From Candidatus Bathyarchaeota archaeon (lineage in GTDB: Archaea; Thermoproteota; Bathyarchaeia; TCS64), in contig JADHWN010000009.1 in assembly GCA_016783455.1 (NCBI GenBank), positions 1 to 64,000 on the forward strand: a stretch of 64,000 nucleotides of DNA. Direction: 5' to 3'. The notes beneath the pieces are model-generated. The model made no database searches. It saw only the letters and a program-made list of their open reading frames with translations, and was not told where the DNA came from. Below are positions 43,060-52,242 of the stretch, in pieces. Made by a program: the position numbers and the translations under genes. The number at the start of each line of letters is the position of its first letter. The stretch's first letter is position 1.

Positions 43060-43331
43060 ATGCCAGTCGAAAACGTCGTTTACAGAGGAAGCAAACCGGT
43101 TATGAGCTACTGCTTGGCTGGTCTTACCTCACTGAATGACGAGGGGGCAGTGTTGCGTAGAAAGCAAGAGGCAGTGCCTTAAACACAGCCGTAGATGCGG
43201 CGGAGGTGACGAGGATCAGGTTCATGGAAAATCTCACAGTTGAGAATATAGAGATCGGAACTGGAGAGCTTGAATCTGAGGGACGGATAAGGAACGTCAG
43301 CACGATAAAAATTGTTCAAAAAAAACATTGA
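43060..43331 (+). CDS. alba: Alba chromatin protein, interrupted by an apparent frameshift
   Basis: Not in the ORF track because the frame breaks. The first frame gives MPVENVVYRGSKPVMSYCLA then GLTSLNDEGAVLRR; the second continues KARGSALNTAVDAAEVTRIR and ends VSTIKIVQKKH-stop. Together this is a full Alba (Sso10b-type) protein of about 90 aa with the DNA-contacting SKPVMSY, KARG.A...AVD..E and the final STI.I. One base seems missing in gtagaaagc near 43160. A ggtg lies seven bases before the ATG. Alba coats DNA or RNA as dimers. Confidence 0.85.
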
Positions 43332-43495
43332 AGTAAAAATACATCTACTCCCTTTATCACGCGCGCGGTTTATTAGCGTTCTACCTTCTGCATACGCCGG
43401 CTCATTTTTTCCAAAGCGAAGGCGAAACGCCATGATTTTACTCCAGAACGCCTATTATACCATCAAGTGCTATATCTTACAAGGTCGTTGACGAG

Positions 43496-43723
43496 TTGAA
43501 TCCAGAAAAGTCCAGCAACTTTGAGGAGCTAAGCTTCACAAATCAAGTCAACTACCACGAAAAAGAGCTGAGAAGGATCCAAAAGGGCACATCTGCATCG
43601 AAAGTTTTCAACCTCTCAGAACGTCATAGGCTCTTGCGATACGGTGTGCTCATCCGAAAAGGGCGGGGAAAGTATGTTCGGTGGATGGTCTCTGAACGGG
43701 CAAGAGGCATCCTTGAGGTATAA
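43496..43723 (+). CDS. Small helix-turn-helix-like protein
   Basis: 75 aa from a TTG start (no in-frame ATG). A helical first half is followed by FNLSERHRLLRYGVLIRKGR and RWMVSERARGILEV, which looks like the recognition part of a winged helix. A frameshifted paralogue lies at 36842-37067. I know no named family for it. A CG tract follows at 43751. Confidence 0.5.
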   Translation: MNPEKSSNFEELSFTNQVNYHEKELRRIQKGTSASKVFNLSERHRLLRYGVLIRKGRGKYVRWMVSERARGILEV

Positions 43724-43811
43724 ATGCTGATTATTTTACCCGCACACGAAGCGCGCGCAAAACCACAAGGTATTTTATTGTAGTTACCTTTACTCAGGAG
43801 AGTGTTTATCA

Positions 43812-44261
43812 ATGAAAGGTAAGATCATAAAGTATTTCTCGTTCAGAGGATTCGGATTTATAGCGCCTGAGGATAGTCAGGACGAAGTATTTTTCCATGT
43901 ATCAAGCTACCCGGAAGTAGCCCAACCCGAAATAGGCAAGGATGTAGAATTCGAACTAATTGAAACCCCTAAGGGAAAAGAAGCGACTAAAATCGAAATT
44001 CTACCTGAAACGCCAGAAGACGAACCCGTAGAAACACCAGCAGACGAACCCGTTGAAGCTGAGAGTCCTGAAGCTTCAATTATGGAGGTCGGAGAAATCA
44101 AAGGCGTGGGCAAGGCGACTGAGGAGAAACTTAGGAAGGCCGGGTTCGACACTGTGGAATCGATAGCCACTGTTGACGCGGATACTGTATCAGAGAAGAC
44201 AGGTATGTCCTCAAAGGTGGCGGCCAAGCTCGTTGCGTCAGCCAAAGAGCTCCTCGAATAG
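43812..44261 (+). CDS. Cold-shock domain fused to a helix-hairpin-helix domain
   Basis: 149 aa in three parts. Residues 1-65 are a cold-shock domain with RNP1-like FRGFGFIA and RNP2-like VFFHVSSY. Residues 66-95 are an acidic Pro/Glu linker with repeats of EPVE. Residues 96-149 are a helix-hairpin-helix module (GVGKATEEKLRKAGFDTVES and GMSSKVAAKLVASA). Both ends bind nucleic acid, so the protein is probably an RNA/DNA chaperone. It lies just upstream of tfb, separated by three CG tracts. Confidence 0.8.
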   Translation: MKGKIIKYFSFRGFGFIAPEDSQDEVFFHVSSYPEVAQPEIGKDVEFELIETPKGKEATKIEILPETPEDEPVETPADEPVEAESPEASIMEVGEIKGVGKATEEKLRKAGFDTVESIATVDADTVSEKTGMSSKVAAKLVASAKELLE

Positions 44262-44350
44262 TTCGCGCGCACGACTAATACACGCTCGGGTGCGCGCGCA
44301 GCCTCTCACGCGCGCATGGGTAAAACCAATCTGAACAGGTCTTTGATGAA

Positions 44351-45271
44351 ATGATAAAGGCGGATACGATTACACGGTGCCCCGATTGCGGGGACGTCCA
44401 TCTCATCCGTGACCTCAAAGCGGGAGAGCTCATCTGCGAACGCTGTGGCCTGGTCATATCCACATCTCTTCTAAATTACGGACCGGAATGGAGGGCCTTC
44501 GACAACGTGCAACTTGAGAAACGAACTCGCGTCGGAGCTCCCATCACTTGGACAATCCACGACGTAGGCCTCTCAACCACCATCGACACGAGCGGCCGAG
44601 ATAGCCGAGGCCAGAGGCTTTCCGACCATCAGAAGGCCCAGCTCTACAGGCTCCGTAAGTGGCATCGCCGGTCCAAGGTTTCAAGCTCATCGGACAGGAA
44701 CCTTGCATATGCACTCTCGGAGCTCACAAAGGCAGCATTCAAACTGAATCTCCCTAGGAACGTCATCGAGACTGCAGCGTTCATCTATCGTCAGGCAGTG
44801 AAGAAACGCCTAGTAAGGGGTCGTTCCATCAAGGGAGTCACTGCGGCCTCCCTCTACATTGCCTGCCGTCAGTGCAACATCACGAGGAGCATCGAGGAGG
44901 TCGCCACGGCAACTCAGCTATCCAAGAAGGAGACAGGGCGTATATACAGGTACTTGATGAGGAGACTGAACGCCAAGGTGCCCCGCTCAAACCCTCGCGA
45001 CTACGTCTCCAAGTACGTGAGCCAGCTCTCCCTATCCGGTGACACGGAAAGCATAGCATTGGGTATATTGGACCATGCTATGGAACTCGGGTTGACGAAT
45101 GGTCGGAGTCCGGCTGGTATGGCGGCTGCATCCACCTACATCGCGAGTGTGCTGATGGGCGAGAAACGTACTCAACACGAGTACGCTGAGACGGGGAACA
45201 TAACTGAGGTTACTATACGGAACCGCTACAAGGAGCTCACGCAGAAACTTCATATCAAAGTAGATATGTAG
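44351..45271 (+). CDS. tfb: Transcription initiation factor B (TFB/TFIIB)
   Basis: A 306-aa archaeal TFIIB. The zinc ribbon CPDCGDVHLIRDLKAGELIC with ERCG is at 10-33; the B-reader/linker has GPEWRAFD and GAPITWTIHDVGLSTTI. Two cyclin folds follow (LTKAAFKLNLPRNVIETAAF and AMELGLTNGRSPAGMAAAST). The end EVTIRNRYKEL is the BRE-reading helix. It recruits RNA polymerase to TATA promoters. Confidence 0.95.
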   Translation: MIKADTITRCPDCGDVHLIRDLKAGELICERCGLVISTSLLNYGPEWRAFDNVQLEKRTRVGAPITWTIHDVGLSTTIDTSGRDSRGQRLSDHQKAQLYRLRKWHRRSKVSSSSDRNLAYALSELTKAAFKLNLPRNVIETAAFIYRQAVKKRLVRGRSIKGVTAASLYIACRQCNITRSIEEVATATQLSKKETGRIYRYLMRRLNAKVPRSNPRDYVSKYVSQLSLSGDTESIALGILDHAMELGLTNGRSPAGMAAASTYIASVLMGEKRTQHEYAETGNITEVTIRNRYKELTQKLHIKVDM

Positions 45272-45355
45272 CAAGCCGCAAGTTGCGCGCGCAGCGTGAG
45301 TAAGGTATAGGTTTCATGCGCACATTATAAAAGAGAGGTTCTGTTACACTCAAAT

Positions 45356-46207
45356 ATGGAAAAAAGGGTTCTGGGCAGGACCAACCACAGGAGCAGCATC
45401 GCAACCCTAGGGGGAGCCGTCTTCATCTACCCCATCGAGACCCATGTGGGAGACCAGTTCATCAAGCACGCCCTTGACCGGGGCGTGAACCACATCGACG
45501 TCGCCCCCACCTACGGCAACGCCGAGGCGAGACTCGGGAAATGGGTGAGGGAGTACCGGGACGACCTCTTCCTCGCCTGCAAGACGGGAAAACGGACGAA
45601 GCAGGAGACCGCCGAGGAGCTCAGGAGCAGCCTGGAACGCCTCCAGACGGACCACCTCGACCTCTACCAGTTCCACGGGCTGGACACCCAGGAGGACCTC
45701 AACACGGTGGTCGGCGAGGGCGGTGCCCTCCAGGCCTTCCAAGAGGCAAAGGAGGAGGGGCTCATCAACCACATCGGGATCACGAGCCATAACCCAGAGA
45801 ATATCCTCCGGGCCCTGGAGCTCATGGACCTCGACACCATCCTCCTCCCCGTCAACTACGTCCTGGGCGCCCACCCGGAACCCGGAAACGACTTCCGCCC
45901 CGTCTTATCCGCGGCGGAGGAGCGGGACATCGGGGTGATCGCCATGAAGGCGGTGGCCAAGGGCCCCTACCCAGGCGAGAGGACCCGGGACTGCTGGTAC
46001 CAGCCCTTCACAGCGAAAAATGAGATCAAGGAGGCCCTACGGTTCACCCTTTCGCAGCCCCTCACGACCGCCGCGACCTCCTCTGACATGGAGATAGCCA
46101 AGATGACCATAGACGCAGCCGAGAACTACAAACCTATGGACAGGGATGAACAGGAGGCCCTCATCGCGAGAGCCGCAGACTGGAGACCACTCTTCCCCAG
46201 AAACTAG
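45356..46207 (+). CDS. Aldo/keto reductase
   Basis: A 283-aa AKR-fold protein. KRVLGRTNHRSSIATLGGAV starts the barrel; the catalytic Asp and Tyr are in HIDVAPTYGNAE, Lys in LACKTGKR and His in LYQFHGLD. IGVIAMKAVAKGPYPG and the C-terminal cap are normal. NAD(P)H-dependent carbonyl reduction; substrate unknown. A CG tract begins directly at the stop codon (tagcgcgcg). Confidence 0.85.
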   Translation: MEKRVLGRTNHRSSIATLGGAVFIYPIETHVGDQFIKHALDRGVNHIDVAPTYGNAEARLGKWVREYRDDLFLACKTGKRTKQETAEELRSSLERLQTDHLDLYQFHGLDTQEDLNTVVGEGGALQAFQEAKEEGLINHIGITSHNPENILRALELMDLDTILLPVNYVLGAHPEPGNDFRPVLSAAEERDIGVIAMKAVAKGPYPGERTRDCWYQPFTAKNEIKEALRFTLSQPLTTAATSSDMEIAKMTIDAAENYKPMDRDEQEALIARAADWRPLFPRN

Positions 46208-46278
46208 CGCGCGAAAACGCCCTCTGTTCGTGTGCGTAAATTATTTAGCGTGATTAGACATATGCCTAACTGAGTTCT

Positions 46279-46971
46279 ATGAAAGTACTCGCGCTCAACG
46301 CAAGCCCCAGGAAGGCAAACGGAGTATCGGAGGTACTAATGAACAAGTTCCTCGAGGGCGCCTCTAAGGCGGGGGCGGAGATCGAGAGACACTACGTCAC
46401 CGACCTCGACATCAAAGGCTGTGTGGGCTGCTTCAGTTGCTGGTGGGTGACCCCCGGGAGATGCGCTCAGAGGGACGACATGGACTGGCTGCTGCCCAAG
46501 ATAGCCGAGGCGGACGTTCTGTACCTCGGCACACCGATCTACCACTACAACATAATCCACTACCTCCAGAGACTGCGGGAGCGGACGCTGCCCCTCGCCA
46601 TGCCGGAGATGTACGTCGAGGAAGGGGATACCCACCATCCAGCGAGATCCAGAAACGAGAATCAGGTGATCGTGCTGGCCGCCGTCTGCGGGTTTCCCGA
46701 CCTGGTGAACTTCAGGCAGGCGAAGGGGCTGTATCCAGAAGCGGTCCACATCTTCCTGCCCGCGGCACAGATCATCGCCAATGAAGAGGGCAGAAAGTAC
46801 CTAGAGGGCTTTTTGGACGCAGTGGAGACTGCGGGGAGGACGTTGGCTGAGACCGGCGAGGTCACTGATACGGTAAGAGATATGCTCGTCGTCGATTATC
46901 CCGACGAGGTGAAACAGATGATCCTGAGGCAGCATAACGAGTACTCGGCGTCACTCTCCACCGAGAAATAA
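46279..46971 (+). CDS. NADPH-dependent FMN reductase / iron-sulfur flavoprotein family
   Basis: A 230-aa flavodoxin-fold protein. The FMN phosphate loop is LNASPRKANGVSEVL; a Cys-rich segment CVGCFSCWWVTPGRC (48-62) resembles the 4Fe-4S site of archaeal iron-sulfur flavoproteins; GTPIYHYNIIHYLQRL follows. It probably moves electrons between ferredoxin-like donors and small acceptors. Confidence 0.8.
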   Translation: MKVLALNASPRKANGVSEVLMNKFLEGASKAGAEIERHYVTDLDIKGCVGCFSCWWVTPGRCAQRDDMDWLLPKIAEADVLYLGTPIYHYNIIHYLQRLRERTLPLAMPEMYVEEGDTHHPARSRNENQVIVLAAVCGFPDLVNFRQAKGLYPEAVHIFLPAAQIIANEEGRKYLEGFLDAVETAGRTLAETGEVTDTVRDMLVVDYPDEVKQMILRQHNEYSASLSTEK

Positions 46972-47047
46972 GGATTTCTCGCGCGCGGTCATTAATCGGA
47001 TCAGCCTATTGCGCGCACAGATGTCTAGCTTGCTACGCATATGGATC

Positions 47048-48385
47048 CTATTTAATCTCCTTCTCAACTTCTCCGATAGACCTGTCCAGCAGGTCGACTA
47101 TCTCGTCTATCTCTGAGCGCTCCACTACCAAAGGTGGAGCGACCTGAATGTGGTTGCCCTTGACGCCGTCCACGGTGCCGTAGCCGGGGTAGACGAGCAG
47201 CCCGTTCCGGTAGCACTGCTCCACGATCAACTGTGTGAGGCAAACCTCGGGCGGGAATGGCTCCTTGGTCTCCTTGTCCTTGACGAACTCGACGCCAGCA
47301 AATACCCCCATGCCCCTGACGTCCCCGACGGTAGGATGCTCATAGAGCTCACGCAGCCTCTCGTGGAGGTACACTCCCAGCTCCGCTGAGCGCTCAGTGA
47401 GCTTATGCTTCACTAGATAATCAAGCGCTGCAGCCCCGGCTGCACAGACGACGGGGTGACTCCCATAGGTGTGACCATGGGCGAAGCCTCCTGAGAAAGC
47501 CTCGAAGACCTTCTCGGAGGCTATGACAGCGCCGAGAGGTAGGTAGCCGCTGGCGAGGCCCTTGGCGGAGGCGATGATATCTGGCACGGTCTCCCAGTGA
47601 TCGAGGCCCCACATCTTGCCGGTCCTCCCCAGCCCCGTCATCACCTCGTCAGCGATGAAGAGGACGCCATGCTCGTCGCAGATCTCCCTGATCAGCTGAA
47701 AGTAGCCCTCCGCCGCCGGGACGGTGCCCAAGGTCGCTCCCACCACCGGTTCGGCTATGAACGCCGACACATACTTCGGACCTGTCGCCCTGATCGTCGC
47801 GTCAAGGGCCCGGGCGCACTCCAAGTCGCACTCACCGCGGCTCCTCCCGTACCAACACCTGTAGCAGTACGCCGGGGGAATGTGCGGGAAGTCCAGGAGG
47901 AGGGGGACGAACCTGCTGCGACGGGCGATGTTCCCCGACATGGAGAGAGCCCCCAGCGTGTTCCCGTGGTAGCTCTGCCACCGGGCGATCACCTTGTACC
48001 TGGTCGCCTCACCGTTCTCCAGGTGGTACTGCCGGGCCATCTTTGCCGTCGCCTCTGTGGCCTCGGACCCGCCGGAGCAGAAGAAGACACGTCTCAACCC
48101 AGGGGGCGCGAGGCTGGCCAGCTTCTCGGCGCAGTCCGTCACCGACTTTGTGTAGAAGTGGCCGCTGTGGACATAGGAGATCTCAGAGACCTGTTTCGCG
48201 ATGGCCTCGGCTACCTCCTTCACGCCGTGGCCGATGTTGACGCAGATGGGGCCTGCGCTCCCGTCGATATATCTGCGCCCCTCGGAGTCATAGACGTAGA
48301 TACCCTCCGCCTTCACGATCTTGTGGAGGTCTTCTGAGCTTCTGCCGAAGATGTTGGAGAAACCTGGTTCGGACACACTAACCAC
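47048..48385 (-). CDS. Class III PLP-dependent aminotransferase
   Basis: 445 aa starting at a GTG (VVSVSEPGFSNIFG); the longer track ORF overlaps the upstream gene. GRRYIDGSAGPICVNIGHGV, FFCSGGSEATEATAKMARQY, LFIADEVMTGLGRTG and the PLP Lys in IIASAKGLASGYLPLGAV are the class III motifs. It resembles omega-amino acid transaminases. It follows the acyl-CoA synthetase by 16 bases, and with BKACE may handle a beta- or gamma-amino acid. Confidence 0.85.
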   Translation of the reverse strand: MVSVSEPGFSNIFGRSSEDLHKIVKAEGIYVYDSEGRRYIDGSAGPICVNIGHGVKEVAEAIAKQVSEISYVHSGHFYTKSVTDCAEKLASLAPPGLRRVFFCSGGSEATEATAKMARQYHLENGEATRYKVIARWQSYHGNTLGALSMSGNIARRSRFVPLLLDFPHIPPAYCYRCWYGRSRGECDLECARALDATIRATGPKYVSAFIAEPVVGATLGTVPAAEGYFQLIREICDEHGVLFIADEVMTGLGRTGKMWGLDHWETVPDIIASAKGLASGYLPLGAVIASEKVFEAFSGGFAHGHTYGSHPVVCAAGAAALDYLVKHKLTERSAELGVYLHERLRELYEHPTVGDVRGMGVFAGVEFVKDKETKEPFPPEVCLTQLIVEQCYRNGLLVYPGYGTVDGVKGNHIQVAPPLVVERSEIDEIVDLLDRSIGEVEKEIK

Positions 48386-48401
48386 AGTTTTAGACTGCTT
48401 T

Positions 48402-50354
48402 CTAGACGTGATAACGCTTGTGCTCGCGCGTGCTCCTGATCTCGTCCAGCGACTCCCGGTTCTCAACCACGGATATGTCCGCAGGCTCGCTTCCCGTCAT
48501 GACGGCCTTGACGATCCGCCTCATGATCTTCCCAGCTCGGTTCCTCGGCAGATCCCTTACGAGGAACACGTCCTCCGGGGCGAAGGGCTTCCCCATCGAG
48601 GCCACGATGAGCCCCCTGATCTCCTCCACCAGCCCCAAGCTAGGCTCATGACCTGGATTCAGGGCGACGAAGCAGGCCAGCACCTCCCCCTTCAGCTCGT
48701 GGGGGAGACCTATGCACGCGGATTCCCGCACAGCCTTATGCTCATTGATGATGGACTCCACCTCAGCGGGGCCCAGCCTCTTCCCTGCGACCTTGATCAC
48801 GTCATCCGTCCTCCCGTGAAGGAACCAGTATCCGTCCTTGTCTACGGAGGCCCAGTCCCCGTGGAACCAGACACCGGGCCACCTGGACCAGTAGGTCTCG
48901 ATGTACCTCTCCGGCTCGTTCCAGAAGCCCCGGGTCATGGAGGGCGCTGGCTTCTTGCAGACCAAGTAGCCCACCTCGTCTCTGACCGGCTCGCCGTCGT
49001 CGTCGAAGACGTCGATTGCCATCCCGAGGCCGGGACCCCCGAGGGTGGAGGGCTTCAAGGGCATGATCGGGAGGGGAAGGAGGAAGCAGCCGAAGATCTC
49101 CGTGCCCCCGGAGAGGTTGATGAGGGGGCACCTGCCCTCCCCGACGGTTTCCATCAGCCAGGTCCAGGTGTCGGGGTCGATGGGCTCCCCTGTGTTCCCA
49201 GTCACCCTGAGGCTGCCCAGGTCGTGGGCCTCCACCCACTCGTCCCCGAGGCTCTTCAGCATCCTATAGGCGGTGGCGGAGCCCCCGAGGTGGGTGACCT
49301 CGAACTCCTCCACCATGGACCAGACTCTGTCCGGCGCAGGGTAGTTGATGGTGCCCTCGAAGATGACGTGGGTGCCCCCTAGGTTCTGGGCTCCTATTAT
49401 CTGCCAGGGCCCCATCATCCAGCCGATGTCCGTGATCCACATGAGGACGTCCCCCGGCTTCAGGTCCATGTTGAAGTGGATCTCCTTGGAGCTCTGGAGA
49501 AGGGCTCCAGCGTGGGAGATGATCGCCCCCTTCGGTCTCCCCGTCGTCCCCGAGGTATACAGGAAGAGGGCGGGGTGCTCCGGGTCCACCGGCTTGGTGT
49601 CATAACTCGCTGACTGACAGGAGCAGGCATTATCCCACCAGATATCCCGTCCCTCGTTCCAGGGCACCTCGATGCCAGCCCTCTTCACCACGATGACCTT
49701 CTCAAGCATGGGAGCGCTCTCGGTGGCCTCGTCAAGGTCTTCCTTTATTCTGATCACCCTCCCCCGCCTGTGGGTCCCGTCGACGGTAACGAGAACCTTG
49801 GCCCCTGAGCTCGCGAGCCTTGTGGCGATGGCAGGGGAGCCGAGCCCCGTGAAAATAGGCATCACGATAGCACCAACCTTCAGAACTGAGTAGAGGCTGA
49901 CGATGGTCTCCGGGATCATGGGCAGTAGTAGGGCGACCGGGTCCCCCTCCCCTACTCCGAGGCCCTCGAGGACGTTAGCGAGCCTGTTCGCCTCCTGGTG
50001 GAGTTCCCCATAGGTGTACCTCTCCACGGTGCCGTCCTCCCCGGCCCAGATGAAGGCGACCCTATCCTTCGCGTCGGAGGCGGCGTGTCTGTCTAAGGCG
50101 TTGTGGGCCACGTTCATCCTGCCGTCGATGAACCACCTCGCCCACTCGACACCCCTTGAAGTATCCAGCACCTTTGAGTAGGGCTGGAACCATTCGACCC
50201 CGAGCTCCTTCTCCGCCTCGGACCAGAACCACTCTATGTCCTTGACAGATCTCTGGATGAGATCTCTGTAATCGTTGAGACCGTGTCTCTCCATGAATCT
50301 CTTCACGTTGCTGTTCTCGACGAGGGATTCGGGGGGATACCAGAGATCTGTCAT
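48402..50354 (-). CDS. Acyl-CoA synthetase (AMP-forming, acetyl-CoA synthetase-like)
   Basis: A 650-aa ANL-superfamily ligase. The P-loop-like FLYTSGTTGRPKGAIISH, NLSGGTEIFG, the VWFHGDWASVDKDGYWFLHG hinge region and the terminal PRNRAGKIMRRIVK Lys are all present. It forms an acyl-CoA from an acid, ATP and CoA; the chain length is unclear. The final codons cross a CG tract (STREHKRYHV). Operon: BKACE, this gene, aminotransferase. Confidence 0.88.
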   Translation of the reverse strand: MTDLWYPPESLVENSNVKRFMERHGLNDYRDLIQRSVKDIEWFWSEAEKELGVEWFQPYSKVLDTSRGVEWARWFIDGRMNVAHNALDRHAASDAKDRVAFIWAGEDGTVERYTYGELHQEANRLANVLEGLGVGEGDPVALLLPMIPETIVSLYSVLKVGAIVMPIFTGLGSPAIATRLASSGAKVLVTVDGTHRRGRVIRIKEDLDEATESAPMLEKVIVVKRAGIEVPWNEGRDIWWDNACSCQSASYDTKPVDPEHPALFLYTSGTTGRPKGAIISHAGALLQSSKEIHFNMDLKPGDVLMWITDIGWMMGPWQIIGAQNLGGTHVIFEGTINYPAPDRVWSMVEEFEVTHLGGSATAYRMLKSLGDEWVEAHDLGSLRVTGNTGEPIDPDTWTWLMETVGEGRCPLINLSGGTEIFGCFLLPLPIMPLKPSTLGGPGLGMAIDVFDDDGEPVRDEVGYLVCKKPAPSMTRGFWNEPERYIETYWSRWPGVWFHGDWASVDKDGYWFLHGRTDDVIKVAGKRLGPAEVESIINEHKAVRESACIGLPHELKGEVLACFVALNPGHEPSLGLVEEIRGLIVASMGKPFAPEDVFLVRDLPRNRAGKIMRRIVKAVMTGSEPADISVVENRESLDEIRSTREHKRYHV

Positions 50355-50384
50355 CTAAATTCATGCCCCGTTGCGTACGCGCGG

Positions 50385-51236
50385 TTAGCCTTTCCCCAGT
50401 TTTAGGATGCTCCTCGCCTCATCGGGGGACGCCACCTCGATGTTGAGCGCCTCGGCTATCGTGACGATCCGCTCCACCAGCTGGGCGTTGCTCTTCGCGA
50501 GCTCTCCTCGCTTGATGTAGATGTTGTCCTCGAAGCCGACCCGGACGTGGCCTCCCAGGGTCATCGCCAACGCCCCCATCGGCAGCTCATGCCTCCCGAG
50601 GGCGCAGACCGACCACGTCCAGTCGTCAGGCGTCTCATCGAGACAGTACAGCAGAGCCCTCGGTGTCGGCGAGAATCCGGTCCTGCCGATCATCACGAAC
50701 TGGATGTGAAGGGGTTCCTCGAAGACCCCCTCACCCGCGAGCATCTTCGCCGTGTTGATCATCCCGGTGTCGTAGATCTCCAGCTCGGGTTTCACCCCTG
50801 CATCCCTCATATAGCCAGCCCAGCGCTTGATGGTCGGCACCTGATTCATGAACGTCCCCCTGTAGGGCGGGGTCCAGGAGTTAACGGAGCCCATGTTCAT
50901 CGAGGATATCTCCTGCCCCAGCTGGCACCTCTCCCGGATCATCTCGTCCAGCTTCTCAGCCGTCGCGCGTCGTCCTCCCCCCGTCGTCACGTTGAGGATG
51001 ATGTCGCAGCGATCCCTGATCATCTCTATGTACTGCTTCAGGAGGGGGTTCGGGTCGGGTGCCGGCTTCCCCGTCCCGGGCTCCTTGGCGTGGAGATGGA
51101 CGATGGAGGCCCCTGCCTCCCAGCACTTCACGGTCTCCTCGACGATCTCCTCAGGACTACATGGGACGTAGGGCGTCATCTCCCTTGAGACTGGCTCCCC
51201 TCCGGTCACCGCGGCGGTGATTATCAATTTGGCCAT
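50385..51236 (-). CDS. BKACE-family beta-keto acid cleavage enzyme (DUF849)
   Basis: A 283-aa zinc TIM barrel. KLIITAAVTGGEPVSREMTP, the zinc His pair in ASIVHLHAKE, NVTTGGGRRATAEKLDEMIR, ELEIYDTGM and GGHVRVGFEDNIYIKRGELA fit 3-keto-5-aminohexanoate cleavage enzyme and relatives. These combine a beta-keto acid with acetyl-CoA to give acetoacetate and a new acyl-CoA. The neighbouring synthetase and aminotransferase suggest amino acid breakdown. Confidence 0.85.
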   Translation of the reverse strand: MAKLIITAAVTGGEPVSREMTPYVPCSPEEIVEETVKCWEAGASIVHLHAKEPGTGKPAPDPNPLLKQYIEMIRDRCDIILNVTTGGGRRATAEKLDEMIRERCQLGQEISSMNMGSVNSWTPPYRGTFMNQVPTIKRWAGYMRDAGVKPELEIYDTGMINTAKMLAGEGVFEEPLHIQFVMIGRTGFSPTPRALLYCLDETPDDWTWSVCALGRHELPMGALAMTLGGHVRVGFEDNIYIKRGELAKSNAQLVERIVTIAEALNIEVASPDEARSILKLGKG

Positions 51237-51473
51237 AAAGTTCAGGTGATGAATACGCAGATGGGGGATTAACGTTTTCCATTCACTTACTGAGTAACAA
51301 GCGCAAGGGTTGGCAGAGATTTATTCTGCTCGCGCGCGAAATGGTGGATATTTTTATAGCCCTGAAAACATGTCTCAAGTGGTGAAGCACCCACAACCCT
51401 TCGAAGACGAATGGAAGGGCATGGTGTCTGAGCTTCTTGATTAGTATGTATAACGCGTGTAGAGGTATAGAAA

Positions 51474-52172
51474 ATGAGTTGGATAGACGAGGCAAAGAAA
51501 AGGGCAGCAGCCCAGGCTGTAGACCAAGTTGAGAGCGGCATGGTCCTGGGTATCGGAAGCGGCACCACAACTGCTGAAGCAATCAAGATCATCGGAAAGA
51601 AACTGGAAGACGGACAACTACGGGACATCAAGGGAGTACCCACAAGCTACCATTCCATCCAGGAAGCCGTGAAAGCGAGAATACCCCTGACAACCCTCGA
51701 CGAATATCCCCGGTTGGACCTAGGTATCGACGGCGCGGACCAGATCGACCCCCATCTAAATGCCATAAAGGGACACGGAGGGGCTATGCTCCGAGAGAAG
51801 ATCGTTGCAGCATCCTGCAGGAGATACATCCTCATCGTTGACGAAACTAAGCTAACAGACACGTTAGGTACAAGCCAAGAAGTATTCTTGGAGGTACACC
51901 CATTCGCCATCACACCAGCACTGAAAAAGATCATCGAGATGGGAGCCAAAGCAACAGTGAGGCAGGCTGCCTACAAACTAGGACCCGTCATAACCGATAA
52001 CGGAAATAATTTAGTCGATGCATTATTTGGGCCCATCGAGGATCCACGTGAACTAAACGGCAGACTCCACTCGGTGCAGGGCTTGATAGAGACCGGACTT
52101 TTCATCGGTTACGCTGACACCGCATATGTAGGTACTGAGTTCGAAGTCAAGCAATTAAAGCCCGAGTCTTAG
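51474..52172 (+). CDS. rpiA: Ribose-5-phosphate isomerase A
   Basis: A 232-aa RpiA. IGSGTTTAEAI, VPTSYHS, LDLGIDGADQIDPHLNAIKG, HGGAMLREKIVA and the C-terminal NLVDALFGPI carry the phosphate-binding and catalytic residues (Asp in DGAD, Glu and Lys in REK). It interconverts ribose 5-phosphate and ribulose 5-phosphate. It is convergent with a PhnN-like kinase gene. Confidence 0.93.
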   Translation: MSWIDEAKKRAAAQAVDQVESGMVLGIGSGTTTAEAIKIIGKKLEDGQLRDIKGVPTSYHSIQEAVKARIPLTTLDEYPRLDLGIDGADQIDPHLNAIKGHGGAMLREKIVAASCRRYILIVDETKLTDTLGTSQEVFLEVHPFAITPALKKIIEMGAKATVRQAAYKLGPVITDNGNNLVDALFGPIEDPRELNGRLHSVQGLIETGLFIGYADTAYVGTEFEVKQLKPES

Positions 52173-52242
52173 ACTGAATATGAAATCTGCATTACACTAA
52201 TGCATGTCATTTAAACGACTATTATGGCGCGAGTGTGCACTC

